Assembly (NCBI GenBank): GCA_012270125.1
Contig: JAAXIY010000070.1
Coordinates: forward strand, 56,872 to 105,486
Direction: 5' to 3'
Origin: Paracoccaceae bacterium
Lineage (GTDB): Bacteria; Pseudomonadota; Alphaproteobacteria; Rhodobacterales; Rhodobacteraceae
Length of the DNA stretch: 48,615 nt
Shown here piece by piece: positions 25,047-33,995 of the stretch. Position 1 is the stretch's first letter; each line of letters starts with the position of its first letter. The translations under genes and the position numbers were made by a program. Under the pieces are notes generated by a model, which saw only the letters and a program-made list of their open reading frames with translations, made no database searches and was not told the DNA's origin.

Positions 25047-26527
25047 TGGGAGAGTTAAACAAACTTACGATTTCTGAGGCACGAGATCGTCTGCGATCGA
25101 AGGAGATATCTTCAGTTGAGTTAACCAATAGCTGTCTTGCAGAAATAGATGCGGCGGATCCTTTGGGGGCTTTTGTGCACAAGACCCCTGAACTTGCTTT
25201 AGCACAGGCAGAGAATGCTGATGAGCGGCTGTCTCAAGGAAATGCACCCGATATGTGTGGCATACCGCTAGGTATAAAAGATCTTTTTTGTACGAAAGGT
25301 GTTGAGAGCCAAGCAGCCAGTAGAATTTTAGAGGGCTTCAAACCAGAATATGAGAGCACAGTTAGCCAGAATCTTCTTGATAATGGCACTGTAATGTTAG
25401 GCAAACTTAATATGGACGAGTTTGCCATGGGGAGCTCAAACGAAACGTCAGTTTATGGGGATGTAATTAACCCCTGGAAAATTGATGAACGTAATTTAAC
25501 CCCAGGCGGGTCATCGGGTGGTTCAGCAGCGGCCGTTGCTGCTGATTTATGCTTGGCTGCTACTGGCACTGATACTGGTGGATCAATTAGACAGCCGGCC
25601 GCATTCACGGGTATTGTTGGGATCAAACCAACATATGGGCGGTGTTCGCGTTGGGGAGTAATTGCTTTTGCCAGTTCGCTTGATCAAGCAGGTCCAATGA
25701 CAAAAACTGTTCGAGACGGTGCAATTATGTTGGAGGCTATGGCGGGACATGATCCCAAAGATAGTACTTCTGTCAGTCTGCCTGTTCCAAACTTCGAAGC
25801 AATGTTAACAGGTAATATCAAAGGTAAAAGAATTGGCATTCCCAAAGAGTACCGATTAGAGGGCATGCCCAGTGAAATAGAAAAATTATGGTCAGACGGA
25901 ACCGAAATGCTGCGGCTCGCTGGTGCTAAGATTGAAGATGTTTCTTTGCCGCACACGAAATACGCTTTACCGGCCTATTATGTTATTGCGCCAGCAGAGG
26001 CTTCTTCAAATTTAGCCAGGTATGATGGAGTCAGATATGGAAGAAGGGCAGCTTTATCATCGGGAGACGGCATAAATGAAATGTATGAGCGTACGCGCGC
26101 AGAAGGTTTTGGATCGGAAGTAAAGCGACGTGTAATGATTGGCACTTACGTTTTATCTGCTGGTTTTTACGATGCTTACTACAATAGAGCTCGTCGAGTT
26201 AGAGCATTAATTAAAGAGGACTTTGATAAGGTTTTTTCTACTGGAATAGATGCTATTTTGACACCAACCACACCTTCAGCTGCATTTGGTTTGGGTGAAA
26301 TGTCTGATGCGGACCCCGTGCAAATGTACTTAAATGATGTATTTACCGTCACTGTAAATTTAGCGGGTTTACCTGGCGTCTCAGTGCCCACTGGATTTGA
26401 CAAATCAGGTTTGCCACTTGGGTTGCAAGTCATAGGCAGGCCATGGGAGGAAGCTGATATGCTGAACATTGCTTATTCATTGGAGCAATCTGCAGATTTC
26501 TCTGCTAAGCCATCCAAATGGTGGTAG
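25046..26527 (+). CDS. gatA: Asp/Glu-tRNA amidotransferase subunit A
   Basis: Amidase subunit that releases ammonia from glutamine for transamidation of mischarged tRNA. The Ser-cisSer-Lys triad is clear: Lys78 in [10 protein letters not shown], Ser156 in [15 protein letters not shown] and Ser180 in [12 protein letters not shown]. The 493-residue length is normal. The pairing with gatC shows it is the GatCAB subunit and not a free amidase. It implies that this organism makes Gln-tRNA or Asn-tRNA indirectly. A lipoprotein gene begins 4 bases after the stop. Confidence 0.97.
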   Translation: MGELNKLTISEARDRLRSKEISSVELTNSCLAEIDAADPLGAFVHKTPELALAQAENADERLSQGNAPDMCGIPLGIKDLFCTKGVESQAASRILEGFKPEYESTVSQNLLDNGTVMLGKLNMDEFAMGSSNETSVYGDVINPWKIDERNLTPGGSSGGSAAAVAADLCLAATGTDTGGSIRQPAAFTGIVGIKPTYGRCSRWGVIAFASSLDQAGPMTKTVRDGAIMLEAMAGHDPKDSTSVSLPVPNFEAMLTGNIKGKRIGIPKEYRLEGMPSEIEKLWSDGTEMLRLAGAKIEDVSLPHTKYALPAYYVIAPAEASSNLARYDGVRYGRRAALSSGDGINEMYERTRAEGFGSEVKRRVMIGTYVLSAGFYDAYYNRARRVRALIKEDFDKVFSTGIDAILTPTTPSAAFGLGEMSDADPVQMYLNDVFTVTVNLAGLPGVSVPTGFDKSGLPLGLQVIGRPWEEADMLNIAYSLEQSADFSAKPSKWW

Positions 26528-26531
26528 TTAT

Positions 26532-27269
26532 ATGTTAAAAATGCAAAAATTGAGTTTCATTTCATTAATTTTAATGGCTTTTATTGGTTGTGAACCCAAT
26601 ATTGATACCCAACAAATTGCACAAAGCGCCCAAAACTTGAGAGAAAATGTTCGAAATATTGACACTCAGAGAATTACGCAAGGTGCGCAGAATTTGAGAG
26701 AGAACCTTCAGAATTTGTCACCGTCTTCACCGTTAAAGAAACAAAATCAAGAATCTACTCCAGAAAGTTTAAAAAATACGGATCCTGTGTTAGCAGAAAT
26801 TTTGGGTGATGTGCTAGAGGAAGAGCCATTAAATGATACTCAGGCAAATCAAAGCGTAGGAGAATTAGATACAACAAGGCTATCTGATGAGAATGATTTT
26901 GAAGCTGTTTCTGAGCGCCAATCTATCGAGAGTGATGCTGAGCGCATAGAAAGTAATCGCGCCAAATATGTTCTTATTGAGCCTACATCGCTTCCTCGAC
27001 GGCCTGGTTCTAACGTTCCTAGTATTGTTGAGTTTGCTATAAAAACAACTAACCCGATCGGAACTCAGCTGTACGCAAGGCCATTTGCAAGTAAAACGCG
27101 TTTTGATTGGAATTGTGCAAAATATTCTTCGCAAAGCGCGGCTCAAGAAGCATTTCTTGTTTGGGGTGGTCCAAAAGTCGACCCTAAAGGTATTGATCCG
27201 GACGGTGATGGGTTTGCCTGTTATTGGGACCCCAAACCTTTCAGAAGTGTTTTAAAAGATAATAATTAA
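26532..27269 (+). CDS. Lipoprotein with C-terminal Excalibur-like calcium domain
   Basis: Predicted outer-membrane or periplasmic lipoprotein of 245 residues. The signal MLKMQKLSFISLILMAFIGC ends in a lipobox cysteine at residue 20. Next come two imperfect 20-residue repeats (NIDTQQIAQSAQNLREN and NIDTQRITQGAQNLREN), an acidic low-complexity middle, and a C-terminal Excalibur-like domain: WNCAKYSSQSAAQEAF followed by the calcium-loop motif DPDGDGFACYWDP, with two cysteines that could form a disulphide. The start is set at 26532 so the signal peptide is intact; the longer reading overlaps gatA and masks it. Function unknown; the neighbouring amidase suggests a cell-envelope role. Confidence 0.75.
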   Translation: MLKMQKLSFISLILMAFIGCEPNIDTQQIAQSAQNLRENVRNIDTQRITQGAQNLRENLQNLSPSSPLKKQNQESTPESLKNTDPVLAEILGDVLEEEPLNDTQANQSVGELDTTRLSDENDFEAVSERQSIESDAERIESNRAKYVLIEPTSLPRRPGSNVPSIVEFAIKTTNPIGTQLYARPFASKTRFDWNCAKYSSQSAAQEAFLVWGGPKVDPKGIDPDGDGFACYWDPKPFRSVLKDNN

Positions 27270-27278
27270 TATTCATTC

Positions 27279-27965
27279 ATGGAAATTTTAAAGTATCCAT
27301 CTCCAAATTTTGGTTCACGCAGAGAGGATACAAAAATACAATTTATCATTTTGCACTATACAGCTATGGATAAGCAATCTTCTCTAGATAGACTATGCAG
27401 TCCCGACTATGAAGTGTCCTGCCATTATTTAATAGATTCAGGTGGCACTTGTTACCAACTTGTAGATGATAACAAACGGGCTTGGCATGCAGGAAAATCT
27501 TTCTGGCGTGGGTTGCGAGATATCAATTCAAGGTCACTTGGAATAGAGCTAGTGAATTCGGGCAATGAGGCCTACCCAAAAGCTCAGATGGAAAGTCTAA
27601 TGGTTCTTTTACGAGACCTTTTAGCTATACACAAAATTAGTCCACAAAACGTTTTGGGACATTCTGATATAGCACCGTCTCGCAAAACTGATCCTGGGAA
27701 ATGGTTTGATTGGCGATTACTTTCGGAAAATGGTTTAGCAATTTTGCCAAAAGTAAGTTTGCCAATAGACACTGATAAACAATCATTTTTGCTAGATGCT
27801 CAGCGTGCTGGTTTTGAACCAGAAGCTACTTTTGAGCAAATTTTGCAAGCTTTTAGAAGCCGTTGTCGGACAAACTTTGAGGGGGCATTTGATGGATATG
27901 ATTGTGCCTTAATGAAAAAGTTTGCAGACATATTTGATGTTGACGAGTTGTCAAATCCGCAATAA
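27279..27965 (+). CDS. N-acetylmuramoyl-L-alanine amidase, AmpD/Amidase_2 family
   Basis: Zinc amidase that cleaves the lactyl-amide bond between muramic acid and the peptide stem, or recycles anhydro-muropeptides. Zinc ligands are visible as His26 in FIILHYTAM and the GHSDIAPSRKTDPG motif near residue 130, and LGIELVNSGNEA carries the catalytic Glu region. The C-terminal 60 residues look like a peptidoglycan-binding module (FEQILQAFRSRCRTNFEG). No signal peptide is seen, so a cytoplasmic AmpD-like recycling role is favoured over secretion. The stop codon overlaps the probable -10 of rnpB. Confidence 0.88.
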   Translation: MEILKYPSPNFGSRREDTKIQFIILHYTAMDKQSSLDRLCSPDYEVSCHYLIDSGGTCYQLVDDNKRAWHAGKSFWRGLRDINSRSLGIELVNSGNEAYPKAQMESLMVLLRDLLAIHKISPQNVLGHSDIAPSRKTDPGKWFDWRLLSENGLAILPKVSLPIDTDKQSFLLDAQRAGFEPEATFEQILQAFRSRCRTNFEGAFDGYDCALMKKFADIFDVDELSNPQ

Positions 27966-27968
27966 TGG
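27940..27968 (+). promoter_or_regulatory. Probable rnpB promoter
   Basis: TTGACG at 27940-27945 is followed by AATAAT (27961-27966) or TAATGG (27963-27968), spacers 15 and 17, placing transcription start within a few bases of the RNase P RNA 5' end at 27975. The promoter lies inside the 3' end of the amidase gene and shares bases with its stop codon. Confidence 0.5.
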
Positions 27969-27974
27969 CAAACA

Positions 27975-28351
27975 GTGCGGATGGCTGGATGGTCGCGAGT
28001 ATACTCGAGGAAAGTCCGGACTCCTTAAAGCAACGGTGCCGGGTAACGCCCGGGCGGGGTAACCCGACGGAAAGCGCAACAGAAAGTAAACCGCCCGCTT
28101 AATTCGGGTAAGGGTGAAAGGGTGGGGTAAGAGCCCACCGGGGTTTTGGTAACAAGGCCTGCATGGCAAGCCCCACCGGGAGCAATGCCGAATAGGAACC
28201 TGCAAGAAGGCATTTAATGCTTTCTACTTTGCTTTGAAGTAAGGTTCGGGTAGGCAGCTATAGGGTTTGTAGTAATACAGACTTTAGATGAATGATCATC
28301 CATAAGGTTTTAAGACCTTGGGACAGAATCCGGCTTACAGGCCATCCGCAC
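27975..28351 (+). ncRNA. rnpB: RNase P RNA
   Basis: Catalytic RNA of ribonuclease P, which trims 5' leaders from pre-tRNA. The ends are set by the P1 helix: GTGCGGATGGC (27975-27985) pairs perfectly with GCCATCCGCAC (28341-28351). The universal GAGGAAAGTCCGGACTCC core lies near 28007, and the matching ACAGAATCCGGCTTAC is just before the 3' strand of P1. The length of about 377 and the AAGGGTGAAAGGGTGGGGTAAGAG segment fit the bacterial A-type RNA of alphaproteobacteria. It has its own promoter. No clear intrinsic terminator follows, only a short T-run near 28359. Confidence 0.95.
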
Positions 28352-28480
28352 TTAAAATTTTTGTTTAACAAAGTAGATATTTTCATTGTCTAAGTGTTGA
28401 CTCGGGACGTGGCTCAGTTAAAAGGCAGATCTCATATAAGATATTCGGTCAGTTATTTGGCCCAATACAGGAGTTAAATT

Positions 28481-28648
28481 ATGGCTAAACCTACAACCAT
28501 CAAAATCCGGTTAAATTCAACCGCTGGAACTGGCCACTTTTACGTGACTAAAAAAAATGCCCGCACGATGACTGACAAGATGGTTGTTCGAAAGTATGAC
28601 CCGGTTGCTCGTAAACATGTTGAGTACAAAGAGGGAAAAATTAAGTAG
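28481..28648 (+). CDS. rpmG: 50S ribosomal protein L33
   Basis: Component of the large ribosomal subunit near the E site. The 55-residue product starts [20 protein letters not shown] and ends VEYKEGKIK, matching bL33 of alphaproteobacteria. It lacks the four zinc-binding cysteines, so it is the zinc-independent form. AGGAG stands 7 bases before the ATG. It is transcribed alone: rnpB ends 129 bases upstream and a two-hairpin end region follows. No convincing -35/-10 pair could be chosen in the gap before it. Confidence 0.96.
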   Translation: MAKPTTIKIRLNSTAGTGHFYVTKKNARTMTDKMVVRKYDPVARKHVEYKEGKIK

Positions 28649-28663
28649 CTTTAATTGTAAAAA

Positions 28664-28681
28664 GGCCGCTGAAAAGCGGCC
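28664..28681 (+). terminator. Hairpin with GAAA tetraloop after rpmG
   Basis: GGCCGCT (28664-28670) and AGCGGCC (28675-28681) form a 7-bp stem capped by a GAAA tetraloop, a very stable arrangement, 15 bases after the rpmG stop. No T-run follows, so it probably protects the 3' end while the next hairpin terminates. Confidence 0.6.
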
Positions 28682-28698
28682 CCTCAAGTAATATGTAG

Positions 28699-28730
28699 CG
28701 CCATCAACTTATTTGATGGCGTTTTTATTT
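28699..28730 (+). terminator. Rho-independent terminator of rpmG
   Basis: CGCCATCAA (28699-28707) and TTGATGGCG (28713-28721) make a perfect 9-bp stem with a five-base loop, followed directly by TTTTTATTT. The T-tract runs into the stop codon of the convergent gene. Confidence 0.9.
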
Positions 28731-29505
28731 ATTCAGAGTTACCCATAAACATGAGTAAAAACTGAAACATGTTTAAAAAGTCCAAATACAGACTTAATGC
28801 TCCGTGTATAGCTGACTTGTCCAACCATTCGGTATCACCGTGGTGCGCATGAGCAACGTACATGTTCTTAATATTTTGTGTATCGTACGCTGTCAGGCCA
28901 GCAAATATGAGAACTCCAAGCATGGAAATGATCATCATCATCATGCCTGAGCCAATGAAAATATTTATAATCATTGCCACAATTAGTCCGATAACACCCA
29001 TGATAAGGAATGAACCCCATCCGGAAATATCTTTCTTTGTAGTGTAACCCCAAAGTGATAAGCCGGCAAAAGCGATTGCTGTTACCAAGAATGTTTGGGT
29101 GATTGAAAATGTGGTATAAAATATGAAGATTGAGCTGAGTGAAACACCAATAAGCGTCGCAAAAACGTAGAAAAAAAGCTGTGCCGCTTGTGCTGTTGAT
29201 CTTCTCATGACCGCACCAAAGCCGAAAATCATTAGAAGAGGCGCAAACATAATCACCCAACGTAAAGGCGAGGTATAGATTGTTGCGCCCAAGCCGGTTA
29301 GCATTGTGCCATTTTGCATTTGTCCTACAGCAAGAGCTGGGTCAGTTGTTGTTGCTAAGCCCGAAATAGCCCAAGCAGCTAGCGCTGTAATAATCATACC
29401 TACGGACATAGTCCCATAGACTTTATTCATATGAGCCCTGAGGCCCTCGTCGATTTGACTAGCTCGAGCGCCTGAAATCGAACGCGTTGTTTCAAATTCT
29501 GCCAT
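28729..29505 (-). CDS. Bax inhibitor-1 / YccA family membrane protein
   Basis: Polytopic inner-membrane protein of the BI-1 (TMBIM) family, members of which act as pH-sensitive calcium leak channels or modulate FtsH. The 258-residue product has a soluble N-terminus and seven hydrophobic segments from about residue 35 onward. The family hallmark near the C-terminus, FAGLTAYDTQNIKNMYVA with its buried aspartate, is present, followed by a final segment ALSLYLDFLNMFQFLLMFMG. A textbook GGAGG lies 6 bases before the ATG. Its stop overlaps the T-tract of the rpmG terminator. Confidence 0.92.
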   Translation of the reverse strand: MAEFETTRSISGARASQIDEGLRAHMNKVYGTMSVGMIITALAAWAISGLATTTDPALAVGQMQNGTMLTGLGATIYTSPLRWVIMFAPLLMIFGFGAVMRRSTAQAAQLFFYVFATLIGVSLSSIFIFYTTFSITQTFLVTAIAFAGLSLWGYTTKKDISGWGSFLIMGVIGLIVAMIINIFIGSGMMMMIISMLGVLIFAGLTAYDTQNIKNMYVAHAHHGDTEWLDKSAIHGALSLYLDFLNMFQFLLMFMGNSE

Positions 29506-29617
29506 TAATACCTCCAGAAACAGGGATAACTTTCATTACATATAATATTGGTAAACTCGTTAGAATTTTCAACCCATTATTGAAAAAACTAATTAAAATA
29601 TTTCAAAATTTTAAATT

Positions 29618-30580
29618 TTAGTGGATTTTTACAACAACTTTCCCAGTTGCCTTCCTTTGCCTGAGTATATTTAGAGCATCCTCTGCATTTCCTAACTCAA
29701 ATACATGGCTGATGTGAGGCTTTAATTTGTTAGAACTATACCAATCAAATAGTTGCTTTAGACTTTCGATGATCACCTCAGGATTAAATCCTAAAAAACC
29801 ACCCCAATAGAAGCCGTGGATAGTAATATTTTTTACAAGTAAATGATTTGCCTTAATCTCTGGTAGCTTACCACTTGCAAAACCAATTAAAAGTATGCGT
29901 GCTTCTGGGTTGCACGATCTAAAGGCTGATTTGAACTGATCTCCGCCCACGGGATCATAAACAACGTCTACTCCACCCAGTCCCTTTAATTTGTTGACTA
30001 AATTAGGATCATTCGAGTCAAACACATGGTCTGCTCCCATTTTTTCAACTATTTCCATTTTGTTTGTGCCGCGTGCAATGCCTATAACTTGAGCGCCCAT
30101 CAACTTTCCTAGCTGTACGGCCGTTAAACCAACGCCTCCTGAAGCTCCTAAAACGAGTATAGTTTCCCCTGGTTTAACTTTAGCTTTGTATTCTAGTGCC
30201 AAATGACTTGTACCATAGGCTATCTGGAAAGCGGCAGCATCATTGAAATCCATATCATCAGGAATTTGAAAGCATTTTAACGCATCAAAGCATCCATATT
30301 CTGCTAATCCTCCATGGCCTCCGAAAACTGCAACTCTTTCACCTATTGAAAAATTTTTAACTTTAGACCCCACTTCGTCGACAATACCAGATACTTCCAT
30401 TCCAAGAACAAAAGGAAGTTCTGGTGTGTCTTGGTAACTCCCGTTTTGCATAAGCAAGTCTGCAAAGTTCAACCCGCATGCCATAATTTTAATTCTTATT
30501 TGGTTGGGAGTGGGAGTTGGCTTTGGGATATCTTCTATGGTTGGATTGCTGTCAAAATCTGTAACTTGAAATGCTTTCAA
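29618..30580 (-). CDS. Zinc-independent quinone oxidoreductase-like MDR protein
   Basis: Medium-chain dehydrogenase/reductase of the quinone oxidoreductase (zeta-crystallin) type, probably reducing quinones or enones with NADPH. Features are CGLNFADLLMQNGSYQ near residue 35, the dinucleotide motif LVLGASGGVGLTAVQLGK near residue 143 and DVVYDPVGGDQFK. No zinc-ligand cysteine pattern is seen. The start codon is TTG: AAGGA lies 7 bases upstream and the product then opens MKAFQV like the rest of the family, and no in-frame ATG is near. It is divergent from hisN across 172 bases of AT-rich DNA that includes a 7-base inverted repeat (30665-30679). Confidence 0.88.
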   Translation of the reverse strand: MKAFQVTDFDSNPTIEDIPKPTPTPNQIRIKIMACGLNFADLLMQNGSYQDTPELPFVLGMEVSGIVDEVGSKVKNFSIGERVAVFGGHGGLAEYGCFDALKCFQIPDDMDFNDAAAFQIAYGTSHLALEYKAKVKPGETILVLGASGGVGLTAVQLGKLMGAQVIGIARGTNKMEIVEKMGADHVFDSNDPNLVNKLKGLGGVDVVYDPVGGDQFKSAFRSCNPEARILLIGFASGKLPEIKANHLLVKNITIHGFYWGGFLGFNPEVIIESLKQLFDWYSSNKLKPHISHVFELGNAEDALNILRQRKATGKVVVKIH

Positions 30581-30752
30581 TATCTTATCCTTGGAATTTG
30601 CACTATAAATTAATTAAACCAAATTTTTATTATTTTTGAAAAGGTACTTTTTGCAACATTGGTTAAAGTTTAAAACTTTGTAAAGATAGTGAAATAGGCA
30701 TTTGTTATACCCTTAATTAATTGTTAATTAGCGTCTAAGGTACAGGTGCTCC

Positions 30753-31565
30753 ATGTCTAACGCTCTTCATTTTCAAACCACTGAAGGTAAAAATATAATT
30801 AACACGGCTAATGCTATGGCTGACGCAGCCAGAGAGGCTATCTTACCTCTATTTCGATCTAGGTCTCTTGTAGCTGAAAATAAAACCTTTAATGGTTTTG
30901 ACCCTGTGACTGATGCAGACAAGAGCGCTGAACGAGCCATGATAACCGAATTAAAACAACGACGCCCTAACGATGGGGTGTTTGGTGAAGAGTTTGGCGA
31001 GTTAAAAGGTGATAGTCTGTATAGATGGGTTCTAGACCCAATTGATGGTACGCGAGCATTCATGGCAGGGGCGCCAACATGGGGCGTACTGATTTCCGTT
31101 GAAAAGATTGGAAAGGGCTCAATTTTTGGGATTATAGATCAGCCTTTTATTGGAGAAAGATTTTGGGGGGGGCTCGGTATAGCAGAATATGCTAAGCAAA
31201 ATGATAAACAAATTTTGAAGACTAGTAATGTCGAAGAAATTGAGAATGCAATTTTGCTATCAACTTTTCCCGAAGTTGGAACTGATACTGAGAGAAATGC
31301 TTTTCAGAAGGTTTCTCAAAAGGCTAAGCTTACGAGATATGGACTTGATTGCTATGGATATGCTCTCGTTGCAATGGGTACGGCTGATCTTGTCATAGAA
31401 GCAGGTTTGAGCTCATATGATATTTCTGCCCCAGCATGCGTTATAGAGGCAGCTGGTGGCGTTGTCACAACTTGGGATGGAAAACCACCTTTTAATGGTG
31501 GCAGAATTGTTGCCGCCTCCAATGAGCGATTACATAAAAGTGCCCTTGATGAATTAAATTCATGA
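30753..31565 (+). CDS. hisN: Histidinol-phosphatase, inositol-monophosphatase family
   Basis: Magnesium-dependent phosphatase of the IMPase fold. The metal site motifs are present: FGEEFGE near residue 70, LDPIDGTRAFMAG near residue 91 and a late YDISAPACVIEAAGG, where the usual W-D is replaced by Y-D as in HisN proteins. The RAFMAGAPTWGVLI segment after the metal site is typical of the histidinol-phosphate branch, so HisN is preferred to a plain inositol monophosphatase. 270 residues. AGG lies 7 bases before the ATG. The next gene starts 23 bases downstream; no other his gene is nearby. Confidence 0.85.
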   Translation: MSNALHFQTTEGKNIINTANAMADAAREAILPLFRSRSLVAENKTFNGFDPVTDADKSAERAMITELKQRRPNDGVFGEEFGELKGDSLYRWVLDPIDGTRAFMAGAPTWGVLISVEKIGKGSIFGIIDQPFIGERFWGGLGIAEYAKQNDKQILKTSNVEEIENAILLSTFPEVGTDTERNAFQKVSQKAKLTRYGLDCYGYALVAMGTADLVIEAGLSSYDISAPACVIEAAGGVVTTWDGKPPFNGGRIVAASNERLHKSALDELNS

Positions 31566-31588
31566 CTGTCCTTTAAAATTTCTAACGA

Positions 31589-32164
31589 ATGGCTTGTTAT
31601 ATGAAACAAGAGTTAAAGAAAAAAATTCGAAAACTGGCTTTTAGCAAAAGGCATGCGGCCTTCACATCCGACATTGGAAATTCAGCCGCTTTGCTTTCTT
31701 CTGTACTGGCTGGTTACCGAGGAGTTCCAATTTCTGGTTATCTTCCCATAAAGACAGAAATCAATCCTCTTTCCTCTATGGAAGAAGCTTCAGCCCATAG
31801 TTTAGTGGGTGTTCCAGTTATTCAGAAAAACACATCACCACTTAAATTTTCTAAATGGGAACCAGGTTGCGCTTTGGAAAAAGGCCCTTTCAATGTTCAA
31901 GTGCCTGTGAATTCATATTATTTTGAACCAGAAGTTTTAATAATTCCTATGGTAGGCTTTGATCGAAATGGAGGTCGTTTAGGATATGGCGGGGGTTTTT
32001 ACGATCGGACTTTAGAGTACTTGCGATCAAAACAAGCAACGATGGCTATTGGTTTTGCTTATTCACAGCAAGAATTTGATACATTACCTTTGGAACCAAC
32101 GGATCAAAGGATGGATGTTATCGTAACTGAGAAAGAAATAATAGAAATAAAAATTACTAAATAA
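31589..32164 (+). CDS. 5-formyltetrahydrofolate cyclo-ligase
   Basis: Converts 5-formyl-THF to 5,10-methenyl-THF with ATP, returning stored folate to one-carbon metabolism. The diagnostic MVGFDRNGGRLGYGGGFYDR motif, holding the ATP and folate site, lies near residue 120, and FAYSQQEFDTLPLEPTDQ is the usual C-terminal segment. Length of 191 residues is normal. Two ATGs compete, 31589 (MACYMKQ) and 31601 (MKQELKK); neither has a good ribosome site, and the second matches typical family N-termini slightly better. It lies in a plus-strand run after hisN. Confidence 0.9.
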   Translation: MACYMKQELKKKIRKLAFSKRHAAFTSDIGNSAALLSSVLAGYRGVPISGYLPIKTEINPLSSMEEASAHSLVGVPVIQKNTSPLKFSKWEPGCALEKGPFNVQVPVNSYYFEPEVLIIPMVGFDRNGGRLGYGGGFYDRTLEYLRSKQATMAIGFAYSQQEFDTLPLEPTDQRMDVIVTEKEIIEIKITK

Positions 32165-32202
32165 ACTCTTGAAATATTTTTTTTCTAATGTAGTTGAAGC
32201 TG

Positions 32203-33009
32203 ATGAAAATCTTGTTCCTTGGAGACGTCGTGGGCCGTTCAGGTCGTTCGGCAGTTCTAAATCATCTCCCTTCGCTAATTAAGAAAAATAATATTGATTT
32301 CACAGTTATTAATGCTGAAAATGCAACGAGCGGTATGGGCTTGAACGTCAAACACGCAAAAGAGTTATTAGACGTTGGAGCTGATTGTATCACGCTAGGG
32401 GATCATGCTTTTGACCAAAAGGAAATGCTTTCTTTCATAGAGGAAGAAAGTCGCATATTAAGGCCGTTGAATTTCTCAAAAACAGCTCCAGGACGCGGAT
32501 CTAGAGTTTATTCAGACAAAAGGGGACGAAAGATATTAGTGTCACAAGTTCTGGGCCAGGTTTTCATGAAGCGACCCTTTGATGATCCATTTTCTGAAAT
32601 TGATGGAATATTAAGAAAAAATATATTGGGTGGTGGAGTGCAAGCATCTCTTATAGATATCCATTGTGAGGCGACTTCGGAAAAAATGGCATTGGGTCAT
32701 TTTTGCGATGGTCGCGTTTCTGCTGTTATTGGTACGCATACTCATGTCCCAACATCTGATGCAATGATATTACCAAAAGGAACGGCCTATCAATCAGATG
32801 CTGGAATGTGTGGAAGTTTTAACAGCATTATAGGCATGGACAAGTCAGAGCCTTTACGACGTTTTATAACAGGAATGCCAAAGGAGCGTTTTATGCCAGC
32901 TGATGGCGAAGGAACAATCTGTGGCGCAATCATAGAAACAGACGATAAGTCAGGATTGGCTAACTCCATAGAAATGCTGCGTTTGGGCGGCTGCCTAAGC
33001 TCAACTTAG
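32203..33009 (+). CDS. YmdB-like metallophosphoesterase (TIGR00282 type)
   Basis: Calcineurin-like phosphoesterase related to Bacillus YmdB, a 2',3'-cyclic nucleotide phosphodiesterase. Metal-ligand motifs are visible in order: FLGDVVGRSGR near residue 5, NAENATSGMGL near residue 40, LGDHAFDQKE near residue 69, DIHCEATSEKMALGHF near residue 150 and IGTHTHVPTSD. The final AGMCGSFNSIIGMDK is a family signature. I set the start at ATG 32203 because homologues begin M-K-I-L-F-L-G-D; the longer reading uses TTG at 32194. An EamA permease gene starts 5 bases after the stop, so they are likely cotranscribed. Confidence 0.88.
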   Translation: MKILFLGDVVGRSGRSAVLNHLPSLIKKNNIDFTVINAENATSGMGLNVKHAKELLDVGADCITLGDHAFDQKEMLSFIEEESRILRPLNFSKTAPGRGSRVYSDKRGRKILVSQVLGQVFMKRPFDDPFSEIDGILRKNILGGGVQASLIDIHCEATSEKMALGHFCDGRVSAVIGTHTHVPTSDAMILPKGTAYQSDAGMCGSFNSIIGMDKSEPLRRFITGMPKERFMPADGEGTICGAIIETDDKSGLANSIEMLRLGGCLSST

Positions 33010-33014
33010 TCGGT

Positions 33015-33899
33015 ATGGCTTTCATCTGGCCTTATGTTGTATTAATTATTCTTGGCTGTGGTTGGGGGTTAACCATACCCTTAACTGTAATTTCTGTAAA
33101 AACTGGTTTTGGTCATTTAGGAATAATCTTCTGGCAGTTTTTTATCATCGTGGTGGTGTTTGGTTTAAGGCAAATTTTCTTAAATAAAAAACTCTCGCTT
33201 GCAAGAAGTTCTCTCAGAGTATTCTGCGTGATCGCTTTCATTGGAACAATATTTCCTAATTCAGCTTCCCTAATTGCCGCCTCTTATTTACCAGGAGGCA
33301 TTCTTTCAATTTTGATTGCTACTGTGCCGATGTTTGCCTTTCCCATTGCCTTGTTGTTTGGAATAGATAAGTTTGGGTTTTTGCGTCTACTAGGGATTAT
33401 TTTTGGTTTTCTGGGGGTTTATCTGCTAATTGCTCCTAAAGCAGCGTTACCAGACCCCAGTGTTGCTTGGGTTATTCCAATAGCACTGATAGCGCCCATG
33501 TTTTATGGTCTTGAGGGTAATTTTGTTGCCAAGTTCGGAACGGGCAATAGTTCTCCTATTGAGGTGCTTTTAGGTGCTTCAATCATAGGGTGTTTTGTCA
33601 CATTTCCACTAGCTCTTTTGTCCAACCAATTTGTAAATCCTTTTGTCCAATGGAGTTCAGCCCACTATGCAATACTTTTTTCTTCCGTAATACATGGCGT
33701 AGTGTACGCAACTTACGTTTGGTTGGTTACCAAAGTGGGTTCAGTATTCTCGGCACAAGTCAGCTATTTTGTTACTTTAGCAGGAGTATTATGGTCCATG
33801 TTGATATTGGATGAAGTACATTCGAAGTTTATTTGGATGTCCTTAGCATGCATGATCTTAGGAATGGCCTTAGTCAAACCCAGATCGCAGCAAAATTAG
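33015..33899 (+). CDS. EamA/DMT-family permease
   Basis: Inner-membrane protein of 294 residues with ten hydrophobic segments arranged as two five-helix repeats, the drug/metabolite transporter layout. The first repeat contains PNSASLIAASYLPGGILSIL, typical of the end of helix 3 and start of helix 4, and the second repeat has VSYFVTLAGVLWSMLILDE, typical of the corresponding part of repeat two. The substrate and even the direction cannot be inferred. The gene lies 5 bases after the phosphoesterase gene and probably shares its transcript. Confidence 0.85.
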   Translation: MAFIWPYVVLIILGCGWGLTIPLTVISVKTGFGHLGIIFWQFFIIVVVFGLRQIFLNKKLSLARSSLRVFCVIAFIGTIFPNSASLIAASYLPGGILSILIATVPMFAFPIALLFGIDKFGFLRLLGIIFGFLGVYLLIAPKAALPDPSVAWVIPIALIAPMFYGLEGNFVAKFGTGNSSPIEVLLGASIIGCFVTFPLALLSNQFVNPFVQWSSAHYAILFSSVIHGVVYATYVWLVTKVGSVFSAQVSYFVTLAGVLWSMLILDEVHSKFIWMSLACMILGMALVKPRSQQN

Positions 33900-33995
33900 G
33901 TGTTAAAAAAGTAAACATTGATCATTAAAAGGTTATCGGTCTTGCTCATAAGCGATTGAGATACTAAAAAGACGAGAATTTGTTTGAGAGGTACC

